Origin: Allium sativum | Lineage: Eukaryota > Streptophyta > Magnoliopsida > Asparagales > Amaryllidaceae | DNA length: 64,000 bases | Assembly: GCA_030737875.1 (NCBI GenBank) | Contig: CM060915.1 | Span: 902,030,177 to 902,094,176 of the forward strand | Direction: 5' to 3' | Part shown: positions 37,656 through 49,700 of the stretch, piece after piece | How positions within the stretch are numbered: the first letter of the stretch is position 1 | Layout of the letters: the number at the start of each line of letters is the position of its first letter | Made by a program: the position numbers and the translations under genes | The notes under the pieces: generated by a model | Told to the model about the DNA's origin: nothing | Seen by the model: only the letters and a program-made list of their open reading frames with translations | Database searches by the model: none

Positions 37656-38702
37656 TTTATATATTTTTTCATTATAGCCCCTCCCTTTCCTTTTCTTCTT
37701 TCAGTTCAAACCGATCTAAAAAAAAGGGCGCTCGTGCCCTAGCCAACCCGCCGCCTCGAGGTGGAGCGCCGCCGCCTCCCTTGGCGTGCGCCTCCCCTCT
37801 CTTCCCCCAGCCCCTTCTTCTCCTCCGCTCTCCTGCTCCTCCTCCAATTGGTAGAGCCCGCAACCCAAACCCACCGAGAAAGTCGTCGCACCCCCTCAAC
37901 CACCAACGGCGCGCCCAGCCCCACCATCCACCGCGATGCGCAGCCCCGACGCCCTAGCACCCCCGTCTTTCTCGTCGAAGAAGTCCCAAACCAAATGCAC
38001 CTCGTCTCCGGTTGATGCCATCATTGAGCACACCGCCGCACCACGTTTTTCCACTGTGAGCTCCTCCAATAGCGATTCAACTTTACAATAAAAGAAAAGT
38101 AAGTTTCTTTTTATTTATTTATTTACATTTAGTTTCTTTACCAGTTTTATATACTTAGCATGAAAAAAAATATAGGGTTTTTATTTAGGTGAACTTCAAA
38201 AAGGTATGATTTTTAATGAAGTAAGTTTTGATTTTTAATTTAGAAAAGGTAAAATCTTTAATCTAGGAAAGTTAAGATTTTTAATTTGCTAAAAGTTAGA
38301 TTTTTAATTAGTTAAAGATTCGATTTTTATCGTCTTGAAAGCGAAGAGACATGAAGTGATAAAAATATAATTTTTATATTAGTAGAAGATTAAAAATATG
38401 ATTTTTATAAAGTAGGAGTATTAAAAATTGATTTTTATATAATAAAGAATATAAAATTTTTATCTTTATATATGTAGCAAAATAAAAATCTGATTTTTAC
38501 TAAATATGTTGAAGTAAAAATATGATTTTTATAGCAATGATATAAACATCGAAATTCTATCTTTACATAAGAAGAAGAAATATAAAAATACAATTTTCAT
38601 ATAGAAAGGAGCGTTGTAAAAATATATGAAGTAGAAATAAAAATATGTTTTTTTATTTATTGAAATGAAACGATATAAATATAATTTTTATATTTGAACA
38701 GC
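37656..38702 (+). promoter_or_regulatory. B LTR promoter and intron-bearing leader
   Basis: A TATA-like tttatatatt (37656-37665) is followed by a CT-rich stretch (ccctccctttccttttcttc). Next comes an abruptly GC-rich block (about 37725-38050) in an otherwise AT-rich LTR, then a perfect plant donor GTAAGT (38099-38104) and, after 600 T-rich bases, an acceptor ttgaacag (38702). The GC-rich block contains an ATG at 37936 opening a 51-codon Ser/Pro/Thr-rich frame to 38091 that has no known domain. This looks like a Pol II start with a spliced leader. Whether it is real, or a captured host 5' end, cannot be decided from sequence alone. Confidence 0.4.
38180..38700 (+). repeat. Degenerate AT-rich repeat in the putative intron
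   Basis: Many irregular repetitions of a motif like aaaaatatgatttttata, 30-50 bp apart, fill the second part of the putative intron. Confidence 0.6.
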
Positions 38703-39599
38703 GTGAAAAGAACTACATTGGAATTTCAAGCAGATCCATACGGTTCAGCAGTTCAAAGGCAAAGCACGGCGGAGTGGAACCCTCGGTGAGAACTTCTCAC
38801 TTTTAATTTAATTTTCTAGTTAAAATATATACTAGGATGCAGACGGTGTTTAGTAGCACCCGACACCCGTCGTCCACAGACCACGGACGACTTGTTTGTT
38901 TGTTTGTTTGATTTTGATGTGTAGTTGATTGTGTGAAGTGGATTGAAATAAAAATATTTTTATAGTTTAAAAATAGAATTTTTAACATGTATATAAAATA
39001 AATATTTATAAACGAATCGAATGATTTGTTTATATACACACATTTGGCGGATATTGATTGGGACGATAAATTTTACACATCATCCAACCACACAAATAAA
39101 ACCTGTGTTTGATTGATTGAAACCCCACATGGGTATTGGGATGATATATGACATACACTAATCCCAATAATTAGTTGTATATCGATCGATTGATTGACAG
39201 ACTGTGTAAATGCTAATTATTTATATTTGATGCTTACGCAGTTGTGTGGTGCACTCTGGATGATAGTTGATTATTTATCGTGGTTATTTTATACATGTGT
39301 TGTAGAAAATCCATATAATTAACATTATATGGTAATTGATTGGGCCTCATTCCAGTTTTGAAATAGAATATCTGAATAGAAATATTTGAATAGAAATAGT
39401 TGAAATAGAAATATTTGAAAAAGAAATATTTGAAATAGAATATTTGAAAATAGGAATATATGAAGCCGTGTTGATTAAATTGACGCCATTTTGACGTGAA
39501 CGATATTTATATCGATTTTATTTATTTTTAAATGAATATTGAAAAGTGATTTCAATAATCGAATATTTTAGAAAAGGAATTCGAATGGAATATTTTAGA

Positions 39600-39775
39600 A
39601 AATAAAATCAAATTGAAACCGAATTGAAATTGAATTGAATAGGAATTCAAATCGAATTGAAATTGAGTTGAATAGGAATTAAAATCAAATTGAAATTGAA
39701 TAGAATTCAAATCGAATTGAAATTGAATTGAATCGAATTGAAATTGAATTGAAATCAAATAGAAATGAATGTAAA
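39600..39775 (+). repeat. Minisatellite in B LTR
   Basis: Irregular repeats of gaattgaaattgaattgaatagg. They lie at the LTR position that in A holds a 49-bp repeat (44220-44720) and in C a repeat of about 75 bp (55430-55735). Confidence 0.75.
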
Positions 39776-41054
39776 AAGGAATTTATAAAGGAAAATTCAA
39801 TTTTGATTTGAAATCGAATAAGAAGTTGAAATCGTTTTGAAAATGAATTTAATACGATTTATATAATACGTTTTAAAAGGAAATCGACGAAGTATATATT
39901 ATATGTTATACATATAATATAATGGCCTGAATAGAACGCGCCGCGCTGCGGTAGTTCGTGAATTTCGACCATTGACTTCGAACAGACATTACGGGAGATC
40001 CGACCATCGGATTCTGCTAAAACAGGAACTGTTGGGTTCGTATCGAAAAGAGATTTCTAACGAATATTAGGGATTTGAAATCTAACGGTTGGATTTGGAA
40101 TTATGTCCAAATCAAATTTGGAAAAGGTCGTTGTAAGTGCAGTTTGATGGCCGTTGATGGGAATCGACTGTACGGGCCTTGATAAAATTATTATAAATAG
40201 TAATAATTTGTGTAAAATCAAAAGAAATGATTTGGGAAGAATTGGGATGAAAAACTCCATATTTGAAAGGATAAAAGTAGATTTTTATCGAAATGAACTA
40301 GTTTTGAACTAGAATAATAATTTGTTTATTTTTAAAATAAATAAATTGGATTTGAAATGGTTTTGATAATAACCAGAATTTCCAATAATTGAATCAGAAT
40401 GGATTTGAATTGAAATCGTCTTTGGAATATTTCGATGTTGGATTTCGGGATTATACAACTATTGTTATGGAAATTTGAAAGATATATTTATGTCGTTATT
40501 TCCAATACGATATTTGTTGGTCGGAGAATTTCATATTGAATATAAGTCGGTATATTTTCTATTCGGAGCCTTGTATTTAATATCAAATGTGATTTGGGTT
40601 TGTAGTGAATGATGTCTTCATTAACACTGTTCTTAAAACCAGTTGAGAAAAAGATTAAATCTTTTTATTCAGATTTAATGAAGTGTACCAATTAAATGGT
40701 ATTTAATTGGAATTGAATTTGAATTGATTTTTGGGTTTATCGTGAACGGTGTTTTAAATAACCCTTGTTCTTTAACCCGATAATTAATGGAATGTGATTT
40801 TGGGTTGTCGTGAACGGTATCTTCAATAATATTGTTCTTAGACCCAATGGAGTTCAGAAAATCAGAAACTAACTGGAGATTAGTTAAGTTGAATGGTTTC
40901 TGTGGTATTGATCTGATGTTGGTTTCGGCCTTCGGGGTTAATACTTAGGGAATTGCTCACTTGCTAATTTACGGTTAGGGACTGATTGAAATGTAATGTG
41001 ATTTTGGGGTTTATCGTGAACCGTATTTTAAATGACACTGATTCTTTAACCCAG

Positions 41055-44000
41055 TGAAACGACCCGAACTTCCCCGGCCTCCGAAGAGAAGAGAAAGAAC
41101 GAATTGTTTTGAGAACACGACAAAATAGAACGCATATAAGAAGAACATTTCATTGTATATTACAACAATGCATCAGATTACAAGAATATACAGAGTTTAA
41201 ATGAAGATTACACAGAAATATCAGAGATTTAAATTACATTTAAATACATATCAGCGGAAAATAATACAATACACAACTAGAAGGAGATATACGTATACAA
41301 AGCTTTCCGGATATCGTTCCAGCTGTAAACCAGGATCCTGTGAATATAAATCTGCAAAACCAAAACTACTAGCTGCCCGTGTCAAAATAAGGGCACCCAG
41401 AGTTTAGGTTAAAACAATAAACTCCAGGTCAGTCATGTGACTGGTGTGAGAACTAAAACAGTAAATCTTTATTTTAAAAGTTAGGTAAATCAAGGGACCA
41501 CGCCGTATAACACGGAACGGGTTTCCTCCCAAGAATACCAGTGCATAAAACAAACAGCGCAATGCTAAATAAAGAAAAATGAAGCTGTTATAAGACCCAG
41601 GTCCCATCACACAATGCAACGCAGCCGAGGATAGGGTTTTCCCTTATAACAGCCAAAGAATGCTTGATACGTTTAAAACAAATCATTTGATACTATAATA
41701 AGTGCATAGTGTATAAAACAACTTCAAATCATAAGTATCAATCATAGGCGGCATGGGTACCATATATCATGTCGCCATACTAGTTCTACAATTAAAACCG
41801 CAAAATCACGTATTTGGAAATTGGATTTCCGTCTATGAACCGAGGCAAAAGATAGTCCTCACCGACTTCGAGACTCTCTAGCCCGAGCCTCAGGGTCAGA
41901 GCGCATCGACCCTTGGATCCTCAGGGCCAGTCCACCGATGTGGATTAAACTTAAACCCTGAACATGCGTCTCCCCACCCTATGGGGTGTAAGTCTGGTCC
42001 GTCTGCCGACCAGAATGCATCAGCCGAAACCGATATAACCGAGGCGCCTCGCAACAGCAACAACCACATAAGTCAAACTCGTCAGGGCGTGTAAAACCAC
42101 TGACGCCACTTCTAGCTAGAAAGAAACGCATGCCCTCCCTGACGTCCTCTCCCGTTTTTGGTTCACAACCGGGGTGCGAGGCTCGCGAATTCACGTTACA
42201 CAAAGCTGTGCCACACAGGCCGTGCTTTGATCATCACCACAAGACTTTGCTTTTCAACAGAAGCCTCGATCAATTGCCACTTAGGCTTGCCACACAGGAA
42301 ATTCACTCCATGCGTTTGATATCCATCAATATATAACCCCTGAGCTCGTACGTCTCAGAGAAGGGCGTTAAGCAAGAGAATAAATTCTCCGCCGCCAAAC
42401 AGATTTATATTTAATAGAGATCAATCATACGGACTAAAATCCAATGTCAGACACACAGTCCATTTACAAGTCCGTTCTGGGTCTGAACGAAACCGGAGGC
42501 ACCTAGTACCCCGCACATCCATCGATCTCCAAGTACGTCTGGACGATCACCAACTGTTTCCATCTTCTTGGGTGTACAGCCCAATCAAGATCATCAGTTA
42601 TCACCCAAACGACGTGAAGACTTCCGGTCTTCGACCAACGTCTTCATCTTCGACACCACGTCGAATCAGTTATTCAGAATGGGATAAACCCGGTCTTTCT
42701 GAATAACTCGCGTATATATTATAAAAGTGTTACACAAACACAATATACGCCTCATTCCAATTCAGAATATTCTTTTTATTCAAATATTCCTATACTTTGG
42801 GAAAAGTTCCCATTAAGTTTATCCAAGATAAATTCTTTAATTTATTCTTTAATCTCCTTTGAATATCAATTCAAACTAGTCGGGATTAGCGAACCACACC
42901 GAAGTAATCATTTATTTTATTTTCCCAATCCCAACCTATTCATCCCATGAAGTAAAACTGGTAGTACTTCATATCTAACACCACAGTGTTATCGGTAATT
43001 CAATTACCATTTCACGTTCAAATCTAATTAAAGATTTAACTATCGCTTGGAGTAAAACTGGTGATACTCCATTTTCGATCTTTTCAATCTGATTAAAGAT
43101 TCATTAAAACTCCACTTAGTTTTAATCGTTATCTGGGTTAAAGAATCAGTGTCATTTAAAACACGGTTCACGATAAACCCAAAATCACATTCCATTAATT
43201 ATCGGGTTAAAGAATGAGTGTTATTTAAAACACTGTCCACGATAAACCCAAAAATCAATACCAATTCAATTCCAATTAAATATCATTTAATTAGTACACT
43301 TCATTAAATCTAACTAAAAATATTTAATCCTTTCTCAACTGGGTTCAAGAATAGTGTTAGTGAAGACACCATTCACGACAAACCCAAATCACATTCGATA
43401 TTCAATACAAGGCTCTGAATAGAAAATATATCGGCTTATATTCAATATCAAATTCTACGACTAACAAATGTCGTATTGGAAATAACGATATAAATATATA
43501 TCTTTCAAATTTCCATAACAACACCTGTATAATCACGAATTCCAACATCGAAATATTCCAAAGACAATTTCGATTTAAATCCACTCCAATGCAATCATTG
43601 AAAAATCTGGTTATTTTTAAAACCCTTTTCAAATTCAATTTATTTACTTAAAAATAAATAGAATTATCATTCTAGTTCAAAACTAGTTTATTTCGATAAA
43701 AATCTATTTTTATCTTTTCAAACATAAAGTTTTTCACCCCAAATCTTCACAAATCATTTCTTATGATTTTACACAAATTATTACTATTTTTAATAATTTT
43801 ATCAAGGCCCGTACAGTCGATTTCCATCAACGGCCATCGAACTGCACTTACAGCGACCTTTTTCAAATTTGATTTGGACATAATTCCAAATCCAACCGTT
43901 GGATTTTGAATTTCTAATATTCGTTAGAAAGCTCTTTTCGATACGAACCCAACGGTTCCGGTTTTAGGAGAATCCGACGGTCGGATCTCCCGTAACGTCC

Positions 44001-45720
44001 GTTTGAAATAAATGGTCGAAATTCACGAACTGCCGCGGCGCGGCGCGTTCTATTCAGGCCATTATATTATATATATAATATATATAATATATACTTCGTC
44101 GATTTCTATTTAAAACGAATTATATAAATGGTTTTGAATTCGTTTCAAAAACATTTTCAACTTCCATTTCAATTCAAATCAAAAATTGAATTCTTCTTTA
44201 TAAATTCGTTTCAAAATTCATTTCTATTCAATTCCAATTTCAATTCAATTTGAATTCATTTCAATTCGCTTTCAATTCAATTTGAATTCGTTTTCAATTC
44301 AATTCATTTCGAAATCATTTCAATTCACTTTGAATTCGTTTTCAATTCACTTTGAATTCGTTTTCAATTCACTTCATTTCGAAATCGTTTTCAATTCACT
44401 TTGAATTCGTTTTCAATTCACTTCATTTCGAAATCGTTTTCAATTCACTTTGAATTCGTTTTCAATTCACTTCATTTCGAAATCATTTTCAATTCACTTT
44501 GAATTCGTTTTCAATTCAATTCATTTCGAAATCGTTTTCAATTCACTTTGAATTCGTTTTCAATTCAATTCATTTCGAAATCGTTTTCAATCCACTTTGA
44601 ATTCGTTTTCAATTCACTTCATTTCGAAATCGTTTTCAATTCACTTTATTTCGAAATCGTTTTCAATTCACTTTATTTCGAAATCGTTTTCAATTCAATT
44701 CATTTCGAAATCGATATAAATATCGTTCACGTCAAAATGGCGTCAATCTAATCATCACGGCTTCACATATTTCTATTTTCAAATATTTTATTTCAAATAT
44801 TCTTTATTTTCACGATTGGAATGAGGCCCAATCAATTACCATATAAAGTTAATTATATGGATTTTCATACAACACATGTATATAATAGCAACGATAAATA
44901 ATCAATCATCAACCAAAGTGCACTACACTGTATAAGCATCAAATATAGATATCTAATGCTTATAACAGCCTGTCAATCAATCGATTGACATATTTAATCA
45001 ATCAGGATGAGTGATCTTCAAATTTCATCCCAACACCTGTGTGGGGTTTCAAACAATCAAACACAGATTTTATTTGTGTAGTTGGGCGATGTGTAAAATT
45101 TATCGACCCAATCAATGTCCTTCAAATAGGTGTACATAAACAAACCGTCTGGTTTGTAAATGAATATTTATTGATTCACATCACGTTAAAAATTATATTT
45201 TTAACGATAAAACATTTCATTTCAACCTATGAATTTCTATTCAATTCATTTATTCAATAAAATGATATTTTTATTTTTCTAACATATTTTAGAAAATTTC
45301 GGCGGCATAACGGCACGATACTAGAAACGGGACGAGGCCTAGCCTTATCCCCGGTCTAGTGAAGGCCCACGCCATTCACACATCAATCAAAATCACCAAA
45401 CAACCAAATTCAAATCAAATCATATAACTAATCTATGCAACCAAACAAACAAGTCCATGGTCTGTGGACGATTGTGTCGGGTGCTACTAAGCACCGTCTG
45501 CATCCTAATATATATATATATGTATAACTAGAAGAAGAGAATTTAGAGTGAGAAGTTCTCACAGATAGCTATCCAGCTCCACGATACTTCATTGATATAA
45601 ATCTTCTTTTGCAGAATTCTTCGTCGATATTATTTAAAATAATCTATTTTAAATATTCAAAATTCATTAAAATTGCCAAAATAAAAATTTCAAACTGGCT
45701 CGCATTTTCGGGTTATTACA
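41055..45720 (-). mobile_element. A 3' LTR (4,666 bp)
   Basis: On the plus strand it runs from tgaaacgaccc to gggttattaca. Compared with B and C it lacks about 1.8 kb near its transcriptional 5' end: B about 36870 to 38700 has no counterpart between 45620 and 45590. That missing part holds the TATA-like motif and leader of B. The several open frames in it (41404-41619, 41979-42203, 43402-43638) recur unchanged in the other LTR and are chance frames. Confidence 0.93.
44220..44720 (-). repeat. 49-bp minisatellite in A LTR 1
   Basis: Alternating blocks ttcaattcactttgaattcg and ttcacttcatttcgaaatcg make a 49-bp period, with several tandem units and partial units at both ends. Confidence 0.88.
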
Positions 45721-46762
45721 ATCTCCCCCACTTAAAACTTTTCGTCCCCGAAAAGGAACAAAGTCAAAAGTGGTTTGATCATTCAACTCTACGTTCGATC
45801 TGGCTTCCATTCTCTAACTTTTCAGTTTCTGAGAATTTTCAAATTTTCAAAAATTTGGCTAACACCCTAAATTTTCGAAAAATTTCGCCATAACCTCCCC
45901 TGCACCGGGAGCATCGGGGAATTTCAAATAGCTTCCCCGGTCCTTCAGATCTCAAAAAGAAAAAGAAAAAGCCAAGCGGCTAGCCAATAGGCTCACAAAA
46001 TCATCATCACCCAAACAAAACAGGAAATTATGTAGTAAACATGTACCTATTTGTCGGGCAAACAAATTTTATTCTTCGGCTCTAGCCTCCTTGCTATGAC
46101 CTGTTCAATATAAGTATATGTATATGCAAGCAAATGCGACTAATTTTCAATATAATTCAATATTTGATCCAATTAGGCTTAATGGTTAAAAATTAGCAAA
46201 CAACTAAGCAAACAACACAAACATCAATCAATTTGTGAATTAGAGTTTCAAATTCATAATTTGATACATATACTAAAATCATGTTTTTGATGTCAATTCA
46301 CAACAATGTGTCCTAGCTATATATATAGGTTTGGTTCTCACACCAGTCTAATGGAAATATATAGGTATCACACCTTCGTCACTCGAAAATACATGCTGAT
46401 GATGTTTCGAACCACCATCAGAACATCTCCGGGCTACTAGAGTGCGGTCCTATATCTATCCAGTATATTAAAACTTCGAATATACGTTCATGACGCGTAT
46501 ATGCAAAATCTTTATATATTGGAATGTCCATATTCAAAATAAATAAATAATCAAATACGTTTAAAACGATTTAAATTTTCAAAACCAAATTGTTTTCATT
46601 TGAAAAATATACTCTTCACACTCGTTCTAGGACACTACTAATCCCATCTCTAACGAGTCATTCTAATTGGGTATTACTAATCCAATATCTGATGAATTCT
46701 TTCGTATGGTTCCAATGTGTCTTGTTCTCTGAGCTTTGTAAACCAAAGCTCTGATACCACGT
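45721..46762 (-). mobile_element. A interior, non-coding
   Basis: The polypurine complement atctcccccacttaaaa (45721-45737) and primer-site complement gctctgatacca (46748-46759, three bases from the LTR) frame 1,042 bp without any gag or pol motif in six frames. Blocks near 46436 (actagagtgcgg) and 46640-46700 (atctctaacgag, then a repeat-like tattactaatcc) match the interior of family G although the LTRs of the two families differ. These may be the retained cis-signals needed for packaging and replication (inference). Confidence 0.85.
46748..46759 (-). promoter_or_regulatory. Primer-binding site of A (initiator-Met tRNA)
   Basis: On the minus strand this reads TGGTATCAGAGC, complementary to the 3' end of plant initiator-Met tRNA, the standard primer for minus-strand cDNA. 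Identical sites are at 6801-6812, 13035-13046 and 27794-27805. Confidence 0.93.
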
Positions 46763-49700
46763 TGAAACGACCCGAACTTCCCCGGCCTCCGAAGAGAAGA
46801 GAAAGAACGAATTGTTTTGAGAACACGACAAAATAGAACGCATATAAGAAGAACATTTCATTGTATATTACAACAATGCATCAGATTACAAGAATATACA
46901 GAGTTTAAATGAAGATTACACAGAAATATCAGAGATTTAAATTACATTTAAATACATATCAGCGGAAAATAATACAATACACAACTAGAAGGAGATATAC
47001 GTATACAAAGCTTTCCGGATATAGTTCCAGCTGTAAACCAGGATCCTGTGAATATAAATCTGCAAAACCAAAACTACTAGCTGCCCGTGTCAAAATAAGG
47101 GCACCCAGAGTTTAGGTTAAAACAATAAACTCCAGGTCAGTCATGTGACTGGTGTGAGAACTAAAACAGTAAATCTTTATTTTAAAAGTTAGGTAAATCA
47201 AGGGACCACGCCGTATAACACGGAACGGGTTTCCTCCCAAGAATACCAGTGCATAAAACAAACAGCGCAATGCTAAATAAAGAAAAATGAAGCTGTTATA
47301 AGACCCAGGTCCCATCACACAATGCAACGCAGCCGAGGATAGGGTTTTCCCTTATAACAGCCAAAGAATGCTTGATATGTTTAAAACAAATCATTTGATA
47401 CTATAATAAGTGCATAGTGTATAAAACAACTTCAAATCATAAGTATCAATCATAGGCGGCATGGGTACCATATATCATATCGCCATACTAGTTCTACAAT
47501 TAAAACCGCAAAATCACGTATTTGGAAATTGGATTTCCGTCTATGAACCGAGGCAAAAGATAGTCCTCACCGACTTCGAGACTCTCTAGCCCGAGCCTCA
47601 GGGTCAGAGCGCATCGACCCTTGGATCCTCAGGGCCAGTCCACCGATGTGGATTAAACTTAAACCCTGAACATGCGTCTCCCCACCCTATGGGGTGTAAG
47701 TCTGGTCCGTCTGCCGACCAGAATGCATCAGCCGAAACCGATATAACCGAGGCGCCTCGCAACAGCAACAACCACATAAGTCAAACTCGTCAGGGCGTGT
47801 AAAACCACTGACGCCACTTCTAGCTAGAAAGAAACGCATGCCCTCCCTGACGTCCTCTCCCGTTTTTGGTCCACAACCGGGGTGCGAGGCTCGCGGATTC
47901 ACGTTACACAAAGCTGTGCCACACAGGCCGTGCTTTGATCATCACCACAAGACTTTGCTTTTCAACAGAAGCCTCGATCAATTGCCACTTAGGCATGCCA
48001 CACAGGCAATTCACTCCATGCGTTTGATATCCATCAATATATAACCCCTGAGCTCGTACGTCTCAGAGAAGGGCGTTAAGCAAGAGAATAAATTCTCCGC
48101 CGCCAAACAGATATATATTTAATAGAGATCAATCATACAGACTAAAATCCAATGTCAGACACACAGTCCATTTACAAGTCCGTTCTGGGTCTGAACGAAA
48201 CCGGAGGCACCTAGTACCCCGCACATCCATCGATCTCCAAGTACGTCTGGACGATCACCAACTGTTTCCATCTTCTTGGGTGTACAGCCCAATCAAGATC
48301 ATCAGTTATCACCCAAACGACGTGAAGACTTCCGGTCTTCGACCACCGTCTTCATCTTCGACACCACGTCGAATCAGTTATTCAGAATGGGATAAACCCG
48401 GTCTTTCTGAATAACTCGCGTATATATTATAAAAGTGTTACACAAACACAACATACGCCTCATTCCAATTCAGAATATTCTTTTTATTCAAATATTCCTA
48501 TACTTAGGGAAAAGTTCCCATTAAGTTTATCCAAGATAAATTCTTTAATTTATTCTTTAATCTCCTTTGAATATCAATTCAAACTAGTCGGGATTAGCGA
48601 ACCACACCGAAGTAATCATTTATTTTATTTTCCCAATCCCAACCTATTCATCCCATGAAGTAAAACTGGTAGTACTTCATATCTAACACCACAGTGTTAT
48701 CGGTAATTCAATTACCATTTCACGTTCAAATCTAATTAAAGATTTAACTATCGCTTGGAGTAAAACTGGTGATACTCCATTTTCGATCTTTTCAATCAGA
48801 TTAAAGATTCATTAAAACTCCACTTAGTTTTAATCGTTATCTGGGTTAAAGAATCAGTGTCATTTAAAACACGGTTCACGATAAACCCAAAATCACATTC
48901 CATTAATTATCGGGTTAAAGAATGAGTGTTATTTAAAACACTGTCCACGATAAACCCAAAAATCAATACCAATTCAATTCCAATTAAATATCATTTAATT
49001 AGTACACTTCATTAAATCTAACTAAAAAGATTTAATCTTTTCTCAACTGGGTTCATGAACAGTGTTAGTGAAGACACCATTCACGACAAACCCAAATCAC
49101 ATTCGATATTCAATACAAGGCTCTGAATAGAAAATATATCGGCTTATATTCAATATCAAATTCTACGACTAACAAATGTCGTATTGGAAATAACGATATA
49201 AATATATATCTTTCAAATTTCCATAACAACACCTGTATAATCACGAATTCCAACATCGAAATATTCCAAAGACAATTTCGATTTAAATCCACTCCAATGC
49301 AATCATTGAAAAATCTGGTTATTTTTAAAACCCTTTTCAAATTCAATTTATTTACTTAAAAATAAATAGAATTATCATTCTAGTTCAAAACTAGTTTATT
49401 TCGATAAAAATCTATTTTTATCTTTTCAAACATAAAGTTTTTCACCCCAAATCTTCACAAATCATTTCTTATGATTTTACACAAATTATTACTATTTTTA
49501 ATAATTTTATCAAGGCCCGTACAGTCGATTTCCATCAACGGCCATCGAACTGCACTTACAGCGACCTTTTTCAAATTTGATTTGGACATAATTCCAAATC
49601 CAACCGTTGGATTTTGAATTTCTAATATTCGTTAGAAAGCTCTTTTCGATACGAACCCAACGGTTCCGGTTTTAGGAGAATCCGACGGTCGGATCTCCCG

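Noticed and set aside
37672..37960. Gly/Arg-rich minus-strand frames opposite the GC-rich block
   Set aside because: Antisense readings of a GC-rich segment have few stops by composition, and no domain is present.
39552..39758. Repetitive FQFDLNSIQFQFD-like frame
   Set aside because: It is a translation of a minisatellite.
41404..43638. Open frames repeated identically at 47112-49346
   Set aside because: They are in the two LTRs of element A; identity reflects the youth of the insertion, not selection.
44548..44751. Repetitive FNSLHFEIVFNSLYFEI-like frame
   Set aside because: It is a translation of the 49-bp minisatellite in the A LTR.
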